A DNA stretch of 64,000 nucleotides from Litoditis marina (GCA_964036275.1 OZ038434.1:37161279-37225278), one strand, 5' to 3'. Shown: positions 34,579 to 48,009, numbered from the stretch's first letter. Notes: a model not told the origin generated them from the sequence alone. Program-made: numbers and translations.

Positions 34579-37500
34579 TCACGGAAAGCGATGGAAATGA
34601 TTTTTGAAATATTTGAAGCTCGAGTAAGCACCTCGACCGTGAGACTTCGCCCTCAGATATGCTGCCTCATATGATGTTGATCCCTCAACCATCGTAAGCA
34701 AGCAAAAACCCACGAACAAATATAGTAAAATGAGGTGGCAGGCCTCGATTGCAACACGATACACCCATCTGTATTCCCGTTGGGGGAGGCTTATCGATCT
34801 CAACGATTTCGAAGCTTGGAAGTAGAGAATGAACGGTCCGACTCCAAAACCAACGTAATCAACGTAGGGAAACAGATGAACAATCTGTGAAGTAGGAAAT
34901 TAGAAATGAAGTTATCTATCACTCTCTCTCTTTTTGTTTTCCTTCAACCCTTCTCACCCTTGAGTACGTATGCTAGAGCGGGCAGTGTAAAACCCCAACC
35001 AGCTCACCAAGCAGCTTACCCCCACACATATATGCAACCAGTATACTCTTAGTCAAGTGCACAGTCACGTGAACTGTTCAACACAGAAGAACCAGAAACG
35101 TGCAAGACTAAGTGCGCGATTCCTCATTAAATTGACTTCACGTGCTATTTAACTGACTTCTAGTATATTAAAAGTTGTGTTACTTAGCAAAATACATCGA
35201 TCAAGTCAGAGCTGTAGATTGATCCGATATTCATCCTCACTGGCCGACTTCGACCGAAAATAAACGGGAGAATCTCATAGAAATACAACACTACACTACC
35301 TTCCGAAACAGTGTAAAAAACCTCAGTATTCCAAACTATACTTAAGAATTTACGCTGAAATAGTGTTCAATAAATACTCACTTTCTGTCTGTACATCCAA
35401 ATAAGAGCGTTAACTGCAGTGATGGAAGGAATAGCAGCTTGATCGATGAGCGCCTGAAAAGTGAAAGTACATGTCGGAAACGGTTGAGTGATCACTGCAG
35501 TGGCAAATTTCTTCCCGAACCGTCTCTTATCGGCATGAAACCAATTCAAACCCTAATAAACGGTACGCAGAGGCCCCATTTCGGTATTAATTACTTGAAT
35601 TGGTTCGGTTTCATCTTTGTTGTCCCAAATACCCAAATTTGGTTCGGTTCTAGAACGGACCAACAGGTTCGGAAAGAATCGGTTCGGTATTGTTTCGGTG
35701 CGAGTAGGTTTGGAAAGGAATTCCCCCACAGCAGTTTGTTCCCGTTTCGGCAGACTTCAACCCCTCGAATGAGCAACCTTTTGTGCTCAAACTCGCGAAA
35801 CTGTTATATTGTTGCAATCGGTAAGCTACAAACTAGGCGAGAATTTGGTCATTGAGGTCGACAAAACGTTATTGAAGGCTCATCAAACCATTCTAATCTT
35901 ACTTCAAATTGAAAAAAATGAGTCATTGATAAGTTTGAATGTTCACTGAAGTGGTTCGAGTGATTATGAGCTAGACTATGTTCTGCACCTGCACTAATGT
36001 CCGAAGCATTCCCCTGGCGACTTCAGTGGAGTGAACACGGAGCAGCAGATGGTGTGCTGTCAAGTTGACGAGCATAGCAAAAAACAACACCAGCAGGGGG
36101 CTGAGCACTGCGACAACTGAAAGTCGAATGCTCTATTCAGATCACTGTTAGTCCATCGCACAGTCACGTGAAACACGTTGAACACACCTGTGGCTGTATT
36201 CACTAAGCTCAAATAGCCGGGTAAGCTGTTTGAGCAACGTTCAAATAGTAAACTACAAACTACTCACTCACTTGTTTTGATAGTTGTCTAGCGAACCTGC
36301 GTCTAACTATCAGGAGAAATATTAAAATGAACTCAACTTGAACTAGAATGCAACCATTGAAATTTTGCTCAGATAGCTTACCCGGCTTTTTGAGCTTAGT
36401 GAATACGGCCACAGAGCCCGTGAGGTAGACGATCCCGGCGCCTTCATCCCGTGAAGCATCTCTCGCTCTGCCTCACTCATTCCCTGACAGCGCAAACAGT
36501 AAGGCAGAGCGAGAGATGAAGGACAGGGTAAAGGTGCAATGATCTTCTAACATACGTACTCTCAATGTCAAGTGCTTTATGGAGGTTAATGATAGTCAAT
36601 TGCAACTAAATTGACTAGTCACGTGAATTCAGCATTATAATGAGAAATTCTGCAGTATGTCATTGCACTTTTCTGAGTTCTGCTGTGTTGAACATGTTTC
36701 GCGTGACTATGCACTTCACGAACAGTATAGACGATTTATACCGAATTGAATTGAATAGAAACTCTACGAAATGAGCTAAAATAGTTCATTCGCAAACTTT
36801 CACAATTTTTTTATAGTTTGATGCCGTTACTTGTCTGGTGTTTTCTGGGTACCAGAAAGAAGTCATTCAAAAATAAAAGTCAGTAATTCACTGTTAGTCT
36901 AAATTCCGGTTGCCTGTTTTCTGTTCAAGCTCTGTTACACCGAAACTCGAAAAATGAGAACTCAAAATGTATCCGAAATTCGAAATCCGTACCGATCACA
37001 TATTTTGCCTCCGGAGTAGTGGTGCTGTGTCCGATGAAGTTGGTGTGTTCCGTCGTGCGATTGTAAATCGATTCGTGAGACAATGTCGACCAGCTCCTAG
37101 TCGACCACTCCTCGGTGTCGATCAGATATTTCTGTAGTTCAGGCAAATTCAGGCGCGCGAAGTTCAAACATAATTTTTATTCTTTAATGATAGAGAGAGG
37201 ACGCGTACAAAATAACATGTAGTCAAGCAATTAAAGTTAGTGAAAGTTATTTTTGAATCGGAAATTGATATAATCGAGAGAGAAAAATGTATCCCGGAGC
37301 GCTCATACTTTTCTTGGCGCCATGGTACGGGTACAAAATATGATGTTACATATGGCGAACATATAACGAATTATGGGGAATTCAGGCGAACTATGGAAAA
37401 CTACATATGGCAAAATATGAAAAATGGCGCAAAAAGTCCGAACCCTGCTTTGAAGGGGGCAAAAAGAATATTTGTATTTGACATTAAGCTGCTCTCAACA

Positions 37501-37609
37501 GTAACCAATAAACAGAGTGTCGTCGTTTCGGGACTAGCCCACAGTTGCATGCTATGTCTCATCGCAAATTGTCATATATCATATAAATTGTCATTGTGAG
37601 GAATACATA

Positions 37610-37640
<31 letters not shown>

Positions 37641-38854
37641 TCCTCACAATTTTCACTTAAAGGCAATCAACCGGACTCACCATAACCTTCACATAGGGCA
37701 GCATAAGAAGTGCCAAAAGCATTCCTGTTGCCCAATATGAGACCTTTCTGTTCATTACAATCAGTAAACGATGAATGAAAGAAACAGTAGTAGGAAGAAT
37801 GTTGTTAGTTGCTAGGCCCACCAGAATAGCGAAACTGAAACATTTAAATGAGGAAGAAATCTTGAAGCCTATGGAGAAATGTTTGAAAAAAACTAAAACA
37901 ACCCGATAGAGAAATGTGGAGCGCTCATGAACTAAGGGCGTTAGGGTTGTAAACTCTCAGTCTAACACTCCATTCCTTTTTCTTTTTCCGTCGCACTAAT
38001 GCAAATGCGGTACGAAAACTAGTTAATTGATACATTGTGGTCATTCAATCACAGTTCAACAGCGGAGATTTAAAAACTTCGTTAGTGGGCTTTCGTTGGA
38101 GCGAATAAATTAACAGTGGAGCGCCAGACACGTGGTTTGGTTGTGAGGCCATTTTGAAGTGTACTCACCAAACTACTCCCGTACTGGGGTTGAAAGTCTG
38201 GGCCGGACCATGAAGTGAAACCACGAAATATCCATCAACATACAAAGTTCTGAAATGATGGCGTTTCCAATGATAGTTATACGGTGGTTCGATTGCACAG
38301 TCACGTGAAACATGTTGAACACAGCAGACTCAGAAACGCGCGATTTTAAAGTGCACGAAGCCTTATAAATTTCACGTGACTATTCAATTTACTTCCAGTG
38401 TAGAAAGTTTGCTTTGCACATGAAAATGAGATACCAAATCGGACAAAAGGTTTTGTAACCTCATCGTAGGTCAGAAGATGAGATATAATTTACCATACAC
38501 ATAATCAAGCATCAAAATTGGTCATGAAAGTTGAAAAACGCCACCATATCAAACATTGGCCAAGAAGTTTGAGCATGTCACTGAAGAGGGCTCTTATTGG
38601 AAGGAGCAAAACAGGTATCGTCATTAATATATTTAACCTATATAATTTTAATTTGTAATTTACCTCGGACATAATAGAACCAACAGAGCCAGCTGGACGA
38701 CAGCGGACCCCGATTGATATGCGAGAGCAACATCAATTTTTTGACGAGTGATATATGGTTGCAAAATTGTCAGACAGAACAGGTGGAAATTCTCAGATGA
38801 CGACCACGCAGCCGCGGCGCACATGTACCAAAAATAGGCACCCAAGGAGGCCAT
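34579..38854 (-). CDS. Str-superfamily 7TM chemoreceptor, gene B (7 exons)
   Basis: Exons 38854-38664 (E2, acceptor before 38868), 38249-38169, 37834-37681, 37131-36993, 36116-35989, 35453-35382 and 34884-34579 give about 356 residues. E4 (154 bp) and E6 (128 bp) have exactly the lengths seen in gene A, and all phases agree. E2 is TM1-TM2; E3 is the loop VDGYFVVSLHGPAQTF; E4 is TM3-TM4 (VSFIHRLLIV); E5 is a glycosylation-rich loop; E6 is TM5; E7 is TM6 (LIDQAAIPSIT); E8 is TM7 (GVGPFILYFQ) plus a long polar tail. The E6 donor (CAG|GTGCAG) is weak. Introns hold several MITEs. No stop or frameshift was seen. Confidence 0.8.
35053..35168 (-). repeat. MITE-A copy 7
   Basis: GCACAGTCACGTGAACTG to ACGTGCTATTTAACTGAC. 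It is slightly shortened and lies in the last gap of gene B before E7. Confidence 0.65.
36158..36725. repeat. nested MITE cluster in gene B intron
   Basis: A MITE-A half (36158-36187) is cut by a palindromic element (about 36183-36418) with roughly 38-bp inverted ends (CTGTGGC..TATTCACTAAGC). A third palindrome follows (CATCTCTCGCTCTGCCT, about 36456, and its complement about 36501). A complete inverted MITE-A (36593-36725) closes the cluster. Confidence 0.65.
37588..37655. repeat. AT-rich perfect hairpin
   Basis: GTGAGGAATACATATATA and its complement flank an (AT)n core, just downstream of gene B E4. Cruciform-prone. Confidence 0.75.
38291..38402 (-). repeat. MITE-A copy 10
   Basis: TTGCACAGTCACGTGAAACATG to CACGTGACTATTCAATTTAC, in the gene B E2-E3 intron. 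Confidence 0.7.
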
Positions 38855-38892
38855 CCTTCTCAATGTTTCTGGAACACAGTTGTTTGTAACAG

Positions 38893-39137
38893 ATGAGATA
38901 TAGTTCCGGTCATTCCTACTGAGACCCATTGGTACTGTGGTAATGTTTTCGGATGACTATTTCTCAGAGCAGACATAAGTATTGTAAGGATTTGGTGTTA
39001 TTCACGTGTTTTCAAGTAACTGAACAACGGCCAAGATAAATTTGAAGTTATTTGAACAACCTTAAAACGGCTAAAATGAACTGGGAAATCATTGACACGC
39101 TGCCAAGTCTTAGTAGGAATGACCGGAACTATAGCTC
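38893..39137. repeat. MITE-B with about 28-bp terminal inverted repeats
   Basis: Starts ATATAGTTCCGGTCATTCCT and ends with the complementary AGGAATGACCGGAACTATAG. Related copies or ends lie at about 13840-13880, 42000-42060, 42434-42480, 44000, 49363-49588 and 51199-51424. It is immediately upstream of gene B E2. Confidence 0.75.
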
Positions 39138-41365
39138 AGCGTTGGTATACAAACTCATCAAAAAAAGGAACATTAAAGGGGTACATCGCGCCATCGAGCC
39201 CATACCACTTCAACCCCCTTTCTGAGACATTCTCAGTGAGATGAGAAATCGGAATTGAATGTGATAGACTATAAAACAAGAGAGAAATAATATGAAAAAA
39301 TCGACCCGTGAAAACATTAGGTAAACCACGGAAATGAAAAGCTGAAGTACGGAAACTCATGACTGGGATCAGTTGTAGAAAAAAAGAAAGAAACTTTTTA
39401 AAAAAAACTTATAATCCAGAAATACTCTACTATATGTGCGGTATCTCCTTCTAATCTGTGTCAGTCTCGAATATCTTGCACTTTGTAGTCTAACCAACAA
39501 TCACTCGCAAGTAGGTAAAACAAATTTGGAGAAAAATTTCGATTCGTTCTGTCATATAAAGTATGGTTACAAAACCTGGTATTTCTCTGTTCTATACACT
39601 CTATACTATCTGAACTAATGACGAAGAGATGCAAAAAGACATAAAGGGAGAGAGTTTGATGAATAGATGAAGAGAGAGGAAGGGAGAGAAAGGTAGGAAG
39701 GGAAGTATTAAAGGAAATAATGGTAACTCAAATATCGACAATCGATGTAACCTGAGCGATTAAGAAACGCGAATGAACAACTATCGAGTTCACTTGGTTG
39801 AGAGGTCGAGAAAGTCATGTCTGCGTCAACTGAGAACGATTGGCGCCAGTTTTCTGCGATGGGCAAACTACAAAACGAGAGAGCTTAGAGGTCAATGAGG
39901 CCGTAGACATCTGATTCTCTATGACCTGCACACTCTCTCAGCGAGTAGGTAAAAACTACATTGAATACTTTGACACTTTTCATAGATAATTGTGAACGAA
40001 TCTATCAGTTTGATGAAAAAATTTGCTTCACTGACAAATGCTCAAAAAAGGGACAGATTCTTATTCAATTTAGAGATTTAATGGAGACTGGACAGGTCCT
40101 GAAAGAGCAATTTTACAGATATATAATGTGTTTTTGCATTTTTTTTTACCAATATTGCGAAACCAGAAACATAAACTTCTTTAAAATCCTCAACGCCACA
40201 CAACAAACTACACGTCGCAGTGATCGTGACAACTATTATGAATACATCGTGTTACTGTACTCGTTACTGCATTGGGTCCATGTTTGCATATTTCATTCTG
40301 TGACTGTATTCTCCAATTTCGTGCCTCAACTTCTGATTTCTTATTACTTTTTCATTTCCATGTTCACATATTGTTCACGCTCTCATTTGCGTAATAACTC
40401 ATAATCAAACGTCAACTTTTGGTTTTTTCTATAAATATCGCGTTAGTGAACTCGTTTTGTCGTATTTATAATCCCATGGTTACTCGAACTATGACTGTAA
40501 TACAGAGAATTTATGTTTTATAACTTTTGCATGCAAACCAGATTTGAGAGGAACAGTCCTCTCTTGATTAACGTACATTATGGGTTTGGCTGTTTGAACA
40601 CGAGTATTCCGTACACAAACTTGGAAATTACAATTTAGCAAACATTTTGTGTTGATCTAGTTGCTCATGTTTCTTTAGAGTTTTCTCCACTTTCATACTC
40701 GTCGCTTTGATCGCACACGGCTTTTTCGTCTAGGTTCGGGGTATTTTTAGTTTTCTTAATTCAACTTTCCTTCGTTTTCATAATTATAGTGTTTTCTTCT
40801 GTACAATTGATATATTTCATCTTTGATAAACACTTGACGTGGCGATCTCATTACACGTCACCAAAACTGGCATAGTGACATGGTTTTCCAGGATTTCATT
40901 AGCATTTGATGTGACTGAGAAAGAAATCACACTATAAAACTACTGCTGGAATTGTAGAAAGTATTGTACGCCGTTCAACTTCAATTACTCTTTCATACTA
41001 AATTATCAATTGAGTTCTCGCCTCATGTTTTGCTCTGTAAAAGTGCAGTAAAATTGTAGTTCAAAACTGAGAATCATTCCCCAAACTCAAACACCCAACT
41101 TTTCGAAAGAGAAGAGATGTTGGACGAAAACTCTTATTCCCTTTCTCCTTTCCACACCTTTTCGTTTCTCTTTTTTTGAAAAGATGGATCAACTCTAAAC
41201 TCGTGAGTACTATTCATTGCATAGTAGCTAATTTCACAGGTCATTAAACGTTTCCAGAATGTCTGTCAATTAATCTGTCACACACTACTTGAATGTAACT
41301 CAGTAAATTGTTGGTTAAATAAAGTGAATATCCCTGATAACGACAGTACTCTGTTTGAAACCAAC
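39138..41365. other. intergenic, no supported gene
   Basis: AT-rich sequence with a purine-rich stretch near 39650-39720. A 147-codon open frame (39961-40404) starts with TTG, has its first ATG at 40081, is Cys/Tyr/Phe-rich and resembles nothing I know. It may be chance. Confidence 0.4.
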
Positions 41366-41844
41366 ATGTCCAGAATGTTCCGCCTACTCTCCCTGACCCT
41401 GCTGGTAGCTGTGGCTGCTGCTCGTTCTCCCCCGATGCCCCCACTGTTCGGAGAACCTCTGGATTACTACTCTGCTCACAATACTAGAGTCGACGCCTCG
41501 GGTGAGTTGTAGTTTGATCGAATAGAATGTAACAGGATCAAACTACAAACACAGAGGGACAGGGCGAAAACAGGTTTGGTAAGAGCGTTCAATATACATA
41601 TACGAGAAATGTTGACATTCTAAACTCTCTCTCTCTCTCGCTCTGTTTGCACTTCCAAACGACTTTGAGTTCAATTGTTGAATTAAAACCATTATTATTA
41701 TTAATCATATTGTACTTGTTTTTGTTTTCCAGATGAAGTCCTCAGGAACGTCGCTCCATACTTCAACCGAATGATGAATCTGGAAGATGAAGGACAGCGC
41801 GGACTCAGACTCAAGAACTTTGTCCCACTTTCCCTTGGGTGAGT
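41366..41844 (+). CDS. small secreted protein, possible neuropeptide-like
   Basis: Exon 1 (41366-41502) encodes a signal peptide (MSRMFRLLSLTLLVAVAAA) followed by RSPPMPPLFGEPLDYYSAH. After an intron (GGTGAG...TTTCCAG) exon 2 from 41734 encodes DEVLRNVAPYFNRMMNLEDE and ends LKNFVPLSLG then TGA. The mature peptide would be about 60 residues. The terminal Gly could be amidated, but GG|GTGAGT at the stop is also a good splice donor, so a further exon is possible. No paralog is in the window. Secretion is supported; the rest is inference. Confidence 0.62.
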
Positions 41845-42595
41845 TGCCTGTACCGGTCGATTCACTAGTAAATTCGTTATTCTTCGAACGTGATGACCGG
41901 CGGCAGATCAGCGTGTAACCTATGCTGATATCTCCTTCTCCTTTACTCTCTTAAGTTAGAACACAACACCTTTTAAAATACATATTCATTATATTCAAGC
42001 CTGAAATATTCATTGGCACGCTGCCAAGTCTCAGTGGGAATGACCGGAACTATACATACGATGTATGTTGCACTACCCAGTTGTGTTTTTAGTTCGATCC
42101 CATTCATTCGTGAACTACGACCAGACCAAACTACAACAAAGTCTTGAGAATCAAACAGCTACTATAACTATTCAGGTGATGGATTATGGAATGAATGAAC
42201 GAATACATTATGGAATGAATGAACGAATAGATTTAATACGCTAATACAATAAAATAGATAGATAGAATGGTACACAATCGGAAATGTAAAGTTTGTTTCA
42301 TTCGCCCTGAGAGTTGTCATTGGCAGCGTGTCAAAATTTTCAGAATTTCGTGTTCTCATGAAACAAAACAATCGTTAACAGAATATTAAACTTTTCTTGG
42401 AAAACTCGGAAGTGGTGAAAGATAGCCTAGAATACTCATTGGCACGCTGCCAGTCTCAGTGGGAATGACCAGAACTATAAACAGAGTAGAACAATTGGTA
42501 GGCAACGACAGGAAACAACAAATAGCGATGAATCATTGAAGTGTCGATAATTTCACTGCGAGATGAAGAGATAATCACAAGTTCACTGCAAGTTC

Positions 42596-42707
42596 ACTGC
42601 ACAGTCACGTAAAACATGTTGAACACAGTAGAATTTAGAAACGTGCAGTGCACGGTGCCCGATCAGAAAGCTAACTTTACGTGTTCATTATAATTGCTAC
42701 TAGTATG
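42596..42707 (-). repeat. MITE-A copy 11
   Basis: CTGCACAGTCACGTAAAACATG to ACGTGTTCATTATAATTGC. Between the peptide gene and gene C. Confidence 0.65.
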
Positions 42708-44834
42708 CGAGAGACAAATACTGAGAATGAACCAAGTTCAACTGATAGACCAAGACAGAGATGATAAGATGATTTCGAATAATCTGTTTGTAACAACTGA
42801 ATGAGAACTGCCGGAGAAAAGCGAACAATTTGGAGAGATGTTATGGCGAATTGTATTGGTTCTGATTCCGTGATCAAAATTGTATTGTACAAATAAGCAC
42901 GGTCGACATTCCGGCCGTGAAAACAACGATCCCGATACAAAGCCAAAAATTGAATTCACGTCGATAACGATCGATCGACGTGATATGGATCAGTGCCTGG
43001 AAGCCAAGAATCGGAGGGACGACTCCGAAAAGCACGCACTCAAAGCACGGGAAGTCTTGGAATACCTGAACGAAGAGAATCAATTTTCTAGGCTTCACCC
43101 TCTATATCTTTCTCTCTCATTATCTCTCTGTCTTAAACTCCTCTCTTTATTTTTTCCTCTCTCCATTCCTCTCTCTCTCTTTCTCTGCATGGAACCATCC
43201 AACACAAGAACCATCACTTTTCTGCTTAAACCATACAATAGAGGGTGAACGGGGATTTGTCTGCCGAGAGTCAGTGACATCCCTACTCTCACACACATTC
43301 AGTCCATATTTTTCACCCACAACTCAAGAGACCGGCTTTTCTCCACTACAAAATTCGGAGTTGACTCGGGGAAATGTTTATTTCACCTCCCACCGTACAA
43401 TCACAGCCAGGAATGAAAGAAGTAACATGCCTGGAAGTCTTCAATAATCGCCCTTACCCTTCTGACTCTTAGTTGATTCTTAACTGAGCCATGCAACTTA
43501 TACCGGGGAGTGAAAGTAACAGATCATCGTATCGGCTAAAACGGAAATGGGGGGGGGGGCGTGAGTAAAATGTTCCCGATAACTCTTTACTTCTGACTAC
43601 ATGTGAGCAATTTCGTGTTCGTTCGACGTAACCAGTGCGGTGCCACTCACTTTTTTGTGTACGGAATACCAGACAAATACGATTAATCCAGTACTAAAAG
43701 GAATGGTAGCTTGAACGAAGAAAGCCTGGAACAATGACAGTACAATGAAAACGAACTGAAATACAGAGATACTTTAGAACATTGTTTTGTTGATCGATGC
43801 CGTTTAAACGTCGCCACATCCAATAAAACGTCTTGCTTGGTTCAAACGGAGCACATTCATATAGTCACAGTACTGTTTTCAAATCGTTTGTGCCCATTTT
43901 CTGCGACTAAGAAGGTATACTTACGAATACTTTTTATGATCGCAAGATGACACAAATGGTAATATGGTAGTGGTTGGTGCAAAACCGGGACTATATTATT
44001 GTCTCCATCATTCCTATTGAGACTTCTACAGTACAAATTCAGACTTTCTAATGACTGTTTTCTATCGAATTTTCCTGTAATTTCCTGTGAAAAAAGTCAG
44101 ACATTCCTGTAAAAAACCTTCGTGATAGGAGTTTAGAGTCGAATGAGAAAATCCCTCATTCATCCTCTCATTTGCGAAAAAAAAATTCAAAAAAAGTTCA
44201 CGTAAGTAAGACTATCTAAAAGTTATATAAGAATACGGCAGAAGACTCGGTAGAAATGAAAATTACAGTCTTGATGTGTTTGTAGTTCGAACCCGTTGCG
44301 TTCGGAACGAAATTCGATAACCATGGTGTGTACAACGTTAAAACTACAAATAATGAACGACCGTTCGCAGTCTTTGTTGAAGAAATAGAAAGAGTATACC
44401 TGCAATATTCTCTTGTGCATCTTCATATTCGCTTCACTGATAGTCAGCTTAGTTAGCAGTCGGTAGGCTACTAATATCACGCCGTATGCGAAGACGAACA
44501 CGATTGGGGGACTGTACATTGTGACAGCTGAAATAACTAGAACAAAAAATAAAGAATATGAAATAGATCTTTCTTCGCTTTTCAACGGTGTGAACATCGT
44601 TAAGAGATGTTCACTCTCAGCAGAGCTGTGCCGGAAAAGAAGGCGGACATTTTCTGTAGCCGCCGCAGCCGCCCCGTTACGGAAGTCATTTTTGCGAAAC
44701 GTTTCCCCTTCCAACTCCTGTCAAATATATCGTTTCGAACCTTATCTCTGAGCGTGTGGATCTTTGCCCTTTCATTGCTGTGATACACAATAGACGAAGA
44801 AACTGGCAATAAACTTTCTGAAACGTCTGCTTAG

Positions 44835-44879
44835 TGGTGAACAAGAAGTAATGAGCACAGCGCTCCGCGCTGCGCACGA
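44835..44879 (-). repeat. GC palindrome (Helitron-like 5' end)
   Basis: The minus strand reads A|TCGTGCGCAGCGCGGAGCGC, as at the starts of H1-H3, in the gene C E5-E6 intron. The sequence after it is unrelated to H1-H3. Confidence 0.5.
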
Positions 44880-45585
44880 TAAGAGGCGAAAATTCGAAAC
44901 GTACCCATCACGTAACTTCCATTCGAGGTGGTGGTGTTGTACGCACGAAGCTTGACTCCTTCAGTTATATTGTTGTATTGGAGGATTTCTGGTGGACAAT
45001 CTTCCCAGTCCTCGGTGCGCATCAAAAGTATCTGAAATGAAAATTCTCCATAGAAACCGACCAGATAATTGTTGTAATTTTCTCTCAAGTACGGAAGTTG
45101 ACCATGATTTAACGAAAGAACCAACACAGCGCGATAAGATCGAAACCTATGGCCTATCTCTCAAATAACATAGGAGGCTGAGACAAAGCGTTTCTATCAT
45201 TTCTCTGAAAGTTCTCAAAGCCCGTTTTCAGGATATTATAAGTTTTCTTATATGAGCTGTACAATATCAAGAGTAAAGTTTGTTCGACAGAAACATTATA
45301 CTCACCAACATGCTTGTAAAGTGGGATTGAAGACCAGAGCCGGACCATGGAGTGACACAACAAATAACTTGTCAACGTACAATGTTCTGGAAGAGTTTAT
45401 TATAATTACCCACATAGAAAACTGAGAAAATTCCCAGCCGATTGTCCAGCCACTTCTGTAGCTGCCACAAACTAAAATACGTATATTGCCTCGGACTAAT
45501 CTGCGTCCTCATTAATCTACATGCTCCCTCGCTTTCGTATTTTCATATTTCTCCTATTGTAGTGCCACATATCGCAGTGTGAAAT

Positions 45586-47873
45586 TGATTGATTTATTTA
45601 TTTACATGCAAGCATGTGAGATACATGGAGAGAACGAAAAATGAATAAAAATGAATTTGAGCAATATGAAAAACACGAATCGAAACATGGTGAACAGTAA
45701 GGTGAACATTGAATGAGCATATATATGACTACAGTACAACGATCGACATTTCAATGGGGTTTTGACTAATAAACATAGTAAGGTCAGTTACAAGTGCTTT
45801 TCCGAAAAATATTTCTTGGCCGAAACTAAATCAGTTGTATTTCTTCTAGATTCCAATGATATCAATTTTAATTTCCTGTTCCTAAATGAAGAGCTGGGAA
45901 TAGTGCAATATTTGTAGCCACCAAGCCGGAAGAACAATTTTCTGGTGAAATTATTCTGAACTGATTCAATTTTCTTTACGAATCCTCTATCTGAATTGAA
46001 CACCGTTGTTCCGAACTCAACCATTGGACGAATATAGGTTTTGTACGCTTTAATCCAAATACTTTCTTTATTGGTTTTCAATACCTTGAAAAGATTGTAA
46101 GTTCTATATTTTGCTAACTGTACAATATGTCGCACATGATCTTTGAAGGAAAGACTGCTATTCAACAAGAAACCCAAATCTCTAACTTTTTCAGTGACTT
46201 GCTTCAGAACTGCTCCGTTCAATGTATAGTTTTGCTTCGGGTTGTTGTAGCCCAGATGCATAACTTGTGATTTTTCTACTGATAGTGGTAACCCCCAATC
46301 TACAGACCACTTATACATTCGATCTAAACAACTTTGCAGCTCTTTGTTAGAACCTCCAGGCATAAACGACTTATAAACTTTCGTATCGTCTGCGAAGACC
46401 TTGCATTTCACACTCGAATCTGCAAGTGTGTTAGGTAATTCGCACGTGAAAATGTTAAACAGAACAGGAGAAAGCGCACTTCCTTGTGGAACACCACTAG
46501 TTATTCTGCGATTCGAAGAAAAACTTGAGTTTACTCTGACTGCAAACGTGCGATTCGTTAAGTATTCTTTCACCCATGCTATAATCATTCTGTGAAATCC
46601 AAGTTTCTCCATTTTAAGAACTAGCAATTTATGTGAAACTCTATCGAACGCTTTAGAAAAGTCGAAATACACTACATCAACACATTCTTTCCTATCGAGG
46701 GATAAAGTCCATTCATTGAGACATTCTAACATCTGTGTTTCTACAGATTTACCCTTTCTAAAACCGTGTTGCTGTGAAGATATGATATCATTTTCGTTCA
46801 AGTGCGTAATCATCTCACGTTTCAAAATCTTTTCAAAAAGTCGCGCAAATATTGATGTGATGCTAACTGGTCTGTAGTTTAGAGGGTTTGACAAAGGGGG
46901 TTTCTTAGGTAGAGGAGTTACAAGAGAATGTTTCCATCGTTCCGGTACCGCCCCTCTCCACAAGCTAAGATTAAATATATATTCTAGAGGGCCACAAATC
47001 TCAACAGATAACTTTTTAATATACTTAAATGGAATTCCATCCGGTGTTTGTGAGTAGGACATTGGCCACGTACGCAAAAGTTTTTCAATTAGAATTCTAT
47101 CAAACTGAATGAATGGTCCATTTGTACAACATTGTCGACAGAAAACACAGGAACATCAATACTATCAGTAGAAAAAACACTTTGGAATGAATCTGCGAGC
47201 AAATTTGCCCTATCCGAATCTGTAACACAAATTGTGTTGTTGGGGCCAATCATACTTGATATACTTTTTCTCTCTTTCAAGCGAGAATTCACTAACTTAT
47301 AAATGGTTTTTGAATCGCCTCTCCTAATTAGTTCATTTTCAATAGATCTATTAAACTTATTCAAGGCTTTCGTATACTTCGCAGTACACGTCCTATACTC
47401 TTCCCATAAGGTTGGATTCGTAGAGCTATGAGCCCTTTCCCACTAATCGTCTCTATACATACTCATATTTCTCAAATAGCTCGGAAGGTTAGTGCTTTTG
47501 GCAATAACCTTACGCATTGGAACAAACAGTTCTATGGTATGATTCAGAATTGCAATAAATATTTCGTATAGCTGGTCTACAGTACTGACTGTGGAAAAGG
47601 AACCTAACCAGTCAACATTAGCTAGGTAAGATCGAATAATTTCATAGTCAGCTTTCTCATAGTTTCTCTTCCAAACCAGTTCATTTGGTTTGCGTGAAAT
47701 TTTCATATCAAAGAATATAGTATTGTGGTCGCTGGTTCCAATCGGAGCCTTAACGCGACAGTTTTCAATTACGTCAGCAATATTACAGAATAGTAGGTCT
47801 AGAAATTTGTCTTTCCGGCTAGGAGAGGTCACAAACTGGCTCATATCGCAAACTTCAATCATTTCAACAAAAT
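45586..47873 (-). mobile_element. CR1-like retrotransposon, 5'-truncated copy
   Basis: Shares the 3' end with the 2908 copy (short TGAT/TTTA repeats, then ACATGCAAGCATGTGAG). ORF2 starts inside the endonuclease (about 47873) and is broken by frameshifts and a stop near 47090, 47365-47440 and 47450. An internal deletion of about 207 bp near the 3' end is in frame (DLV joined to SAKKYF). FADD and GVPQGSALSP motifs remain. Dead copy in the gene C E2-E3 intron. Confidence 0.85.
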
Positions 47874-48009
47874 GTCATTTGTTCAATCGCGGGGAAATTT
47901 ACCTATCTAACTTGCGCTCTTCAAGAGAAACGAAAAATCCTCATTTAAAAGTTAGCTTATTGTTTAGGATTGTTGGAGTCGATATCGAAAATCGAACATT
48001 TTTTCTATA

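Noticed and set aside
39961..40404. 147-codon open frame
   Set aside because: Non-ATG start, odd composition, no splice context or recognisable motif. Left as a note only.
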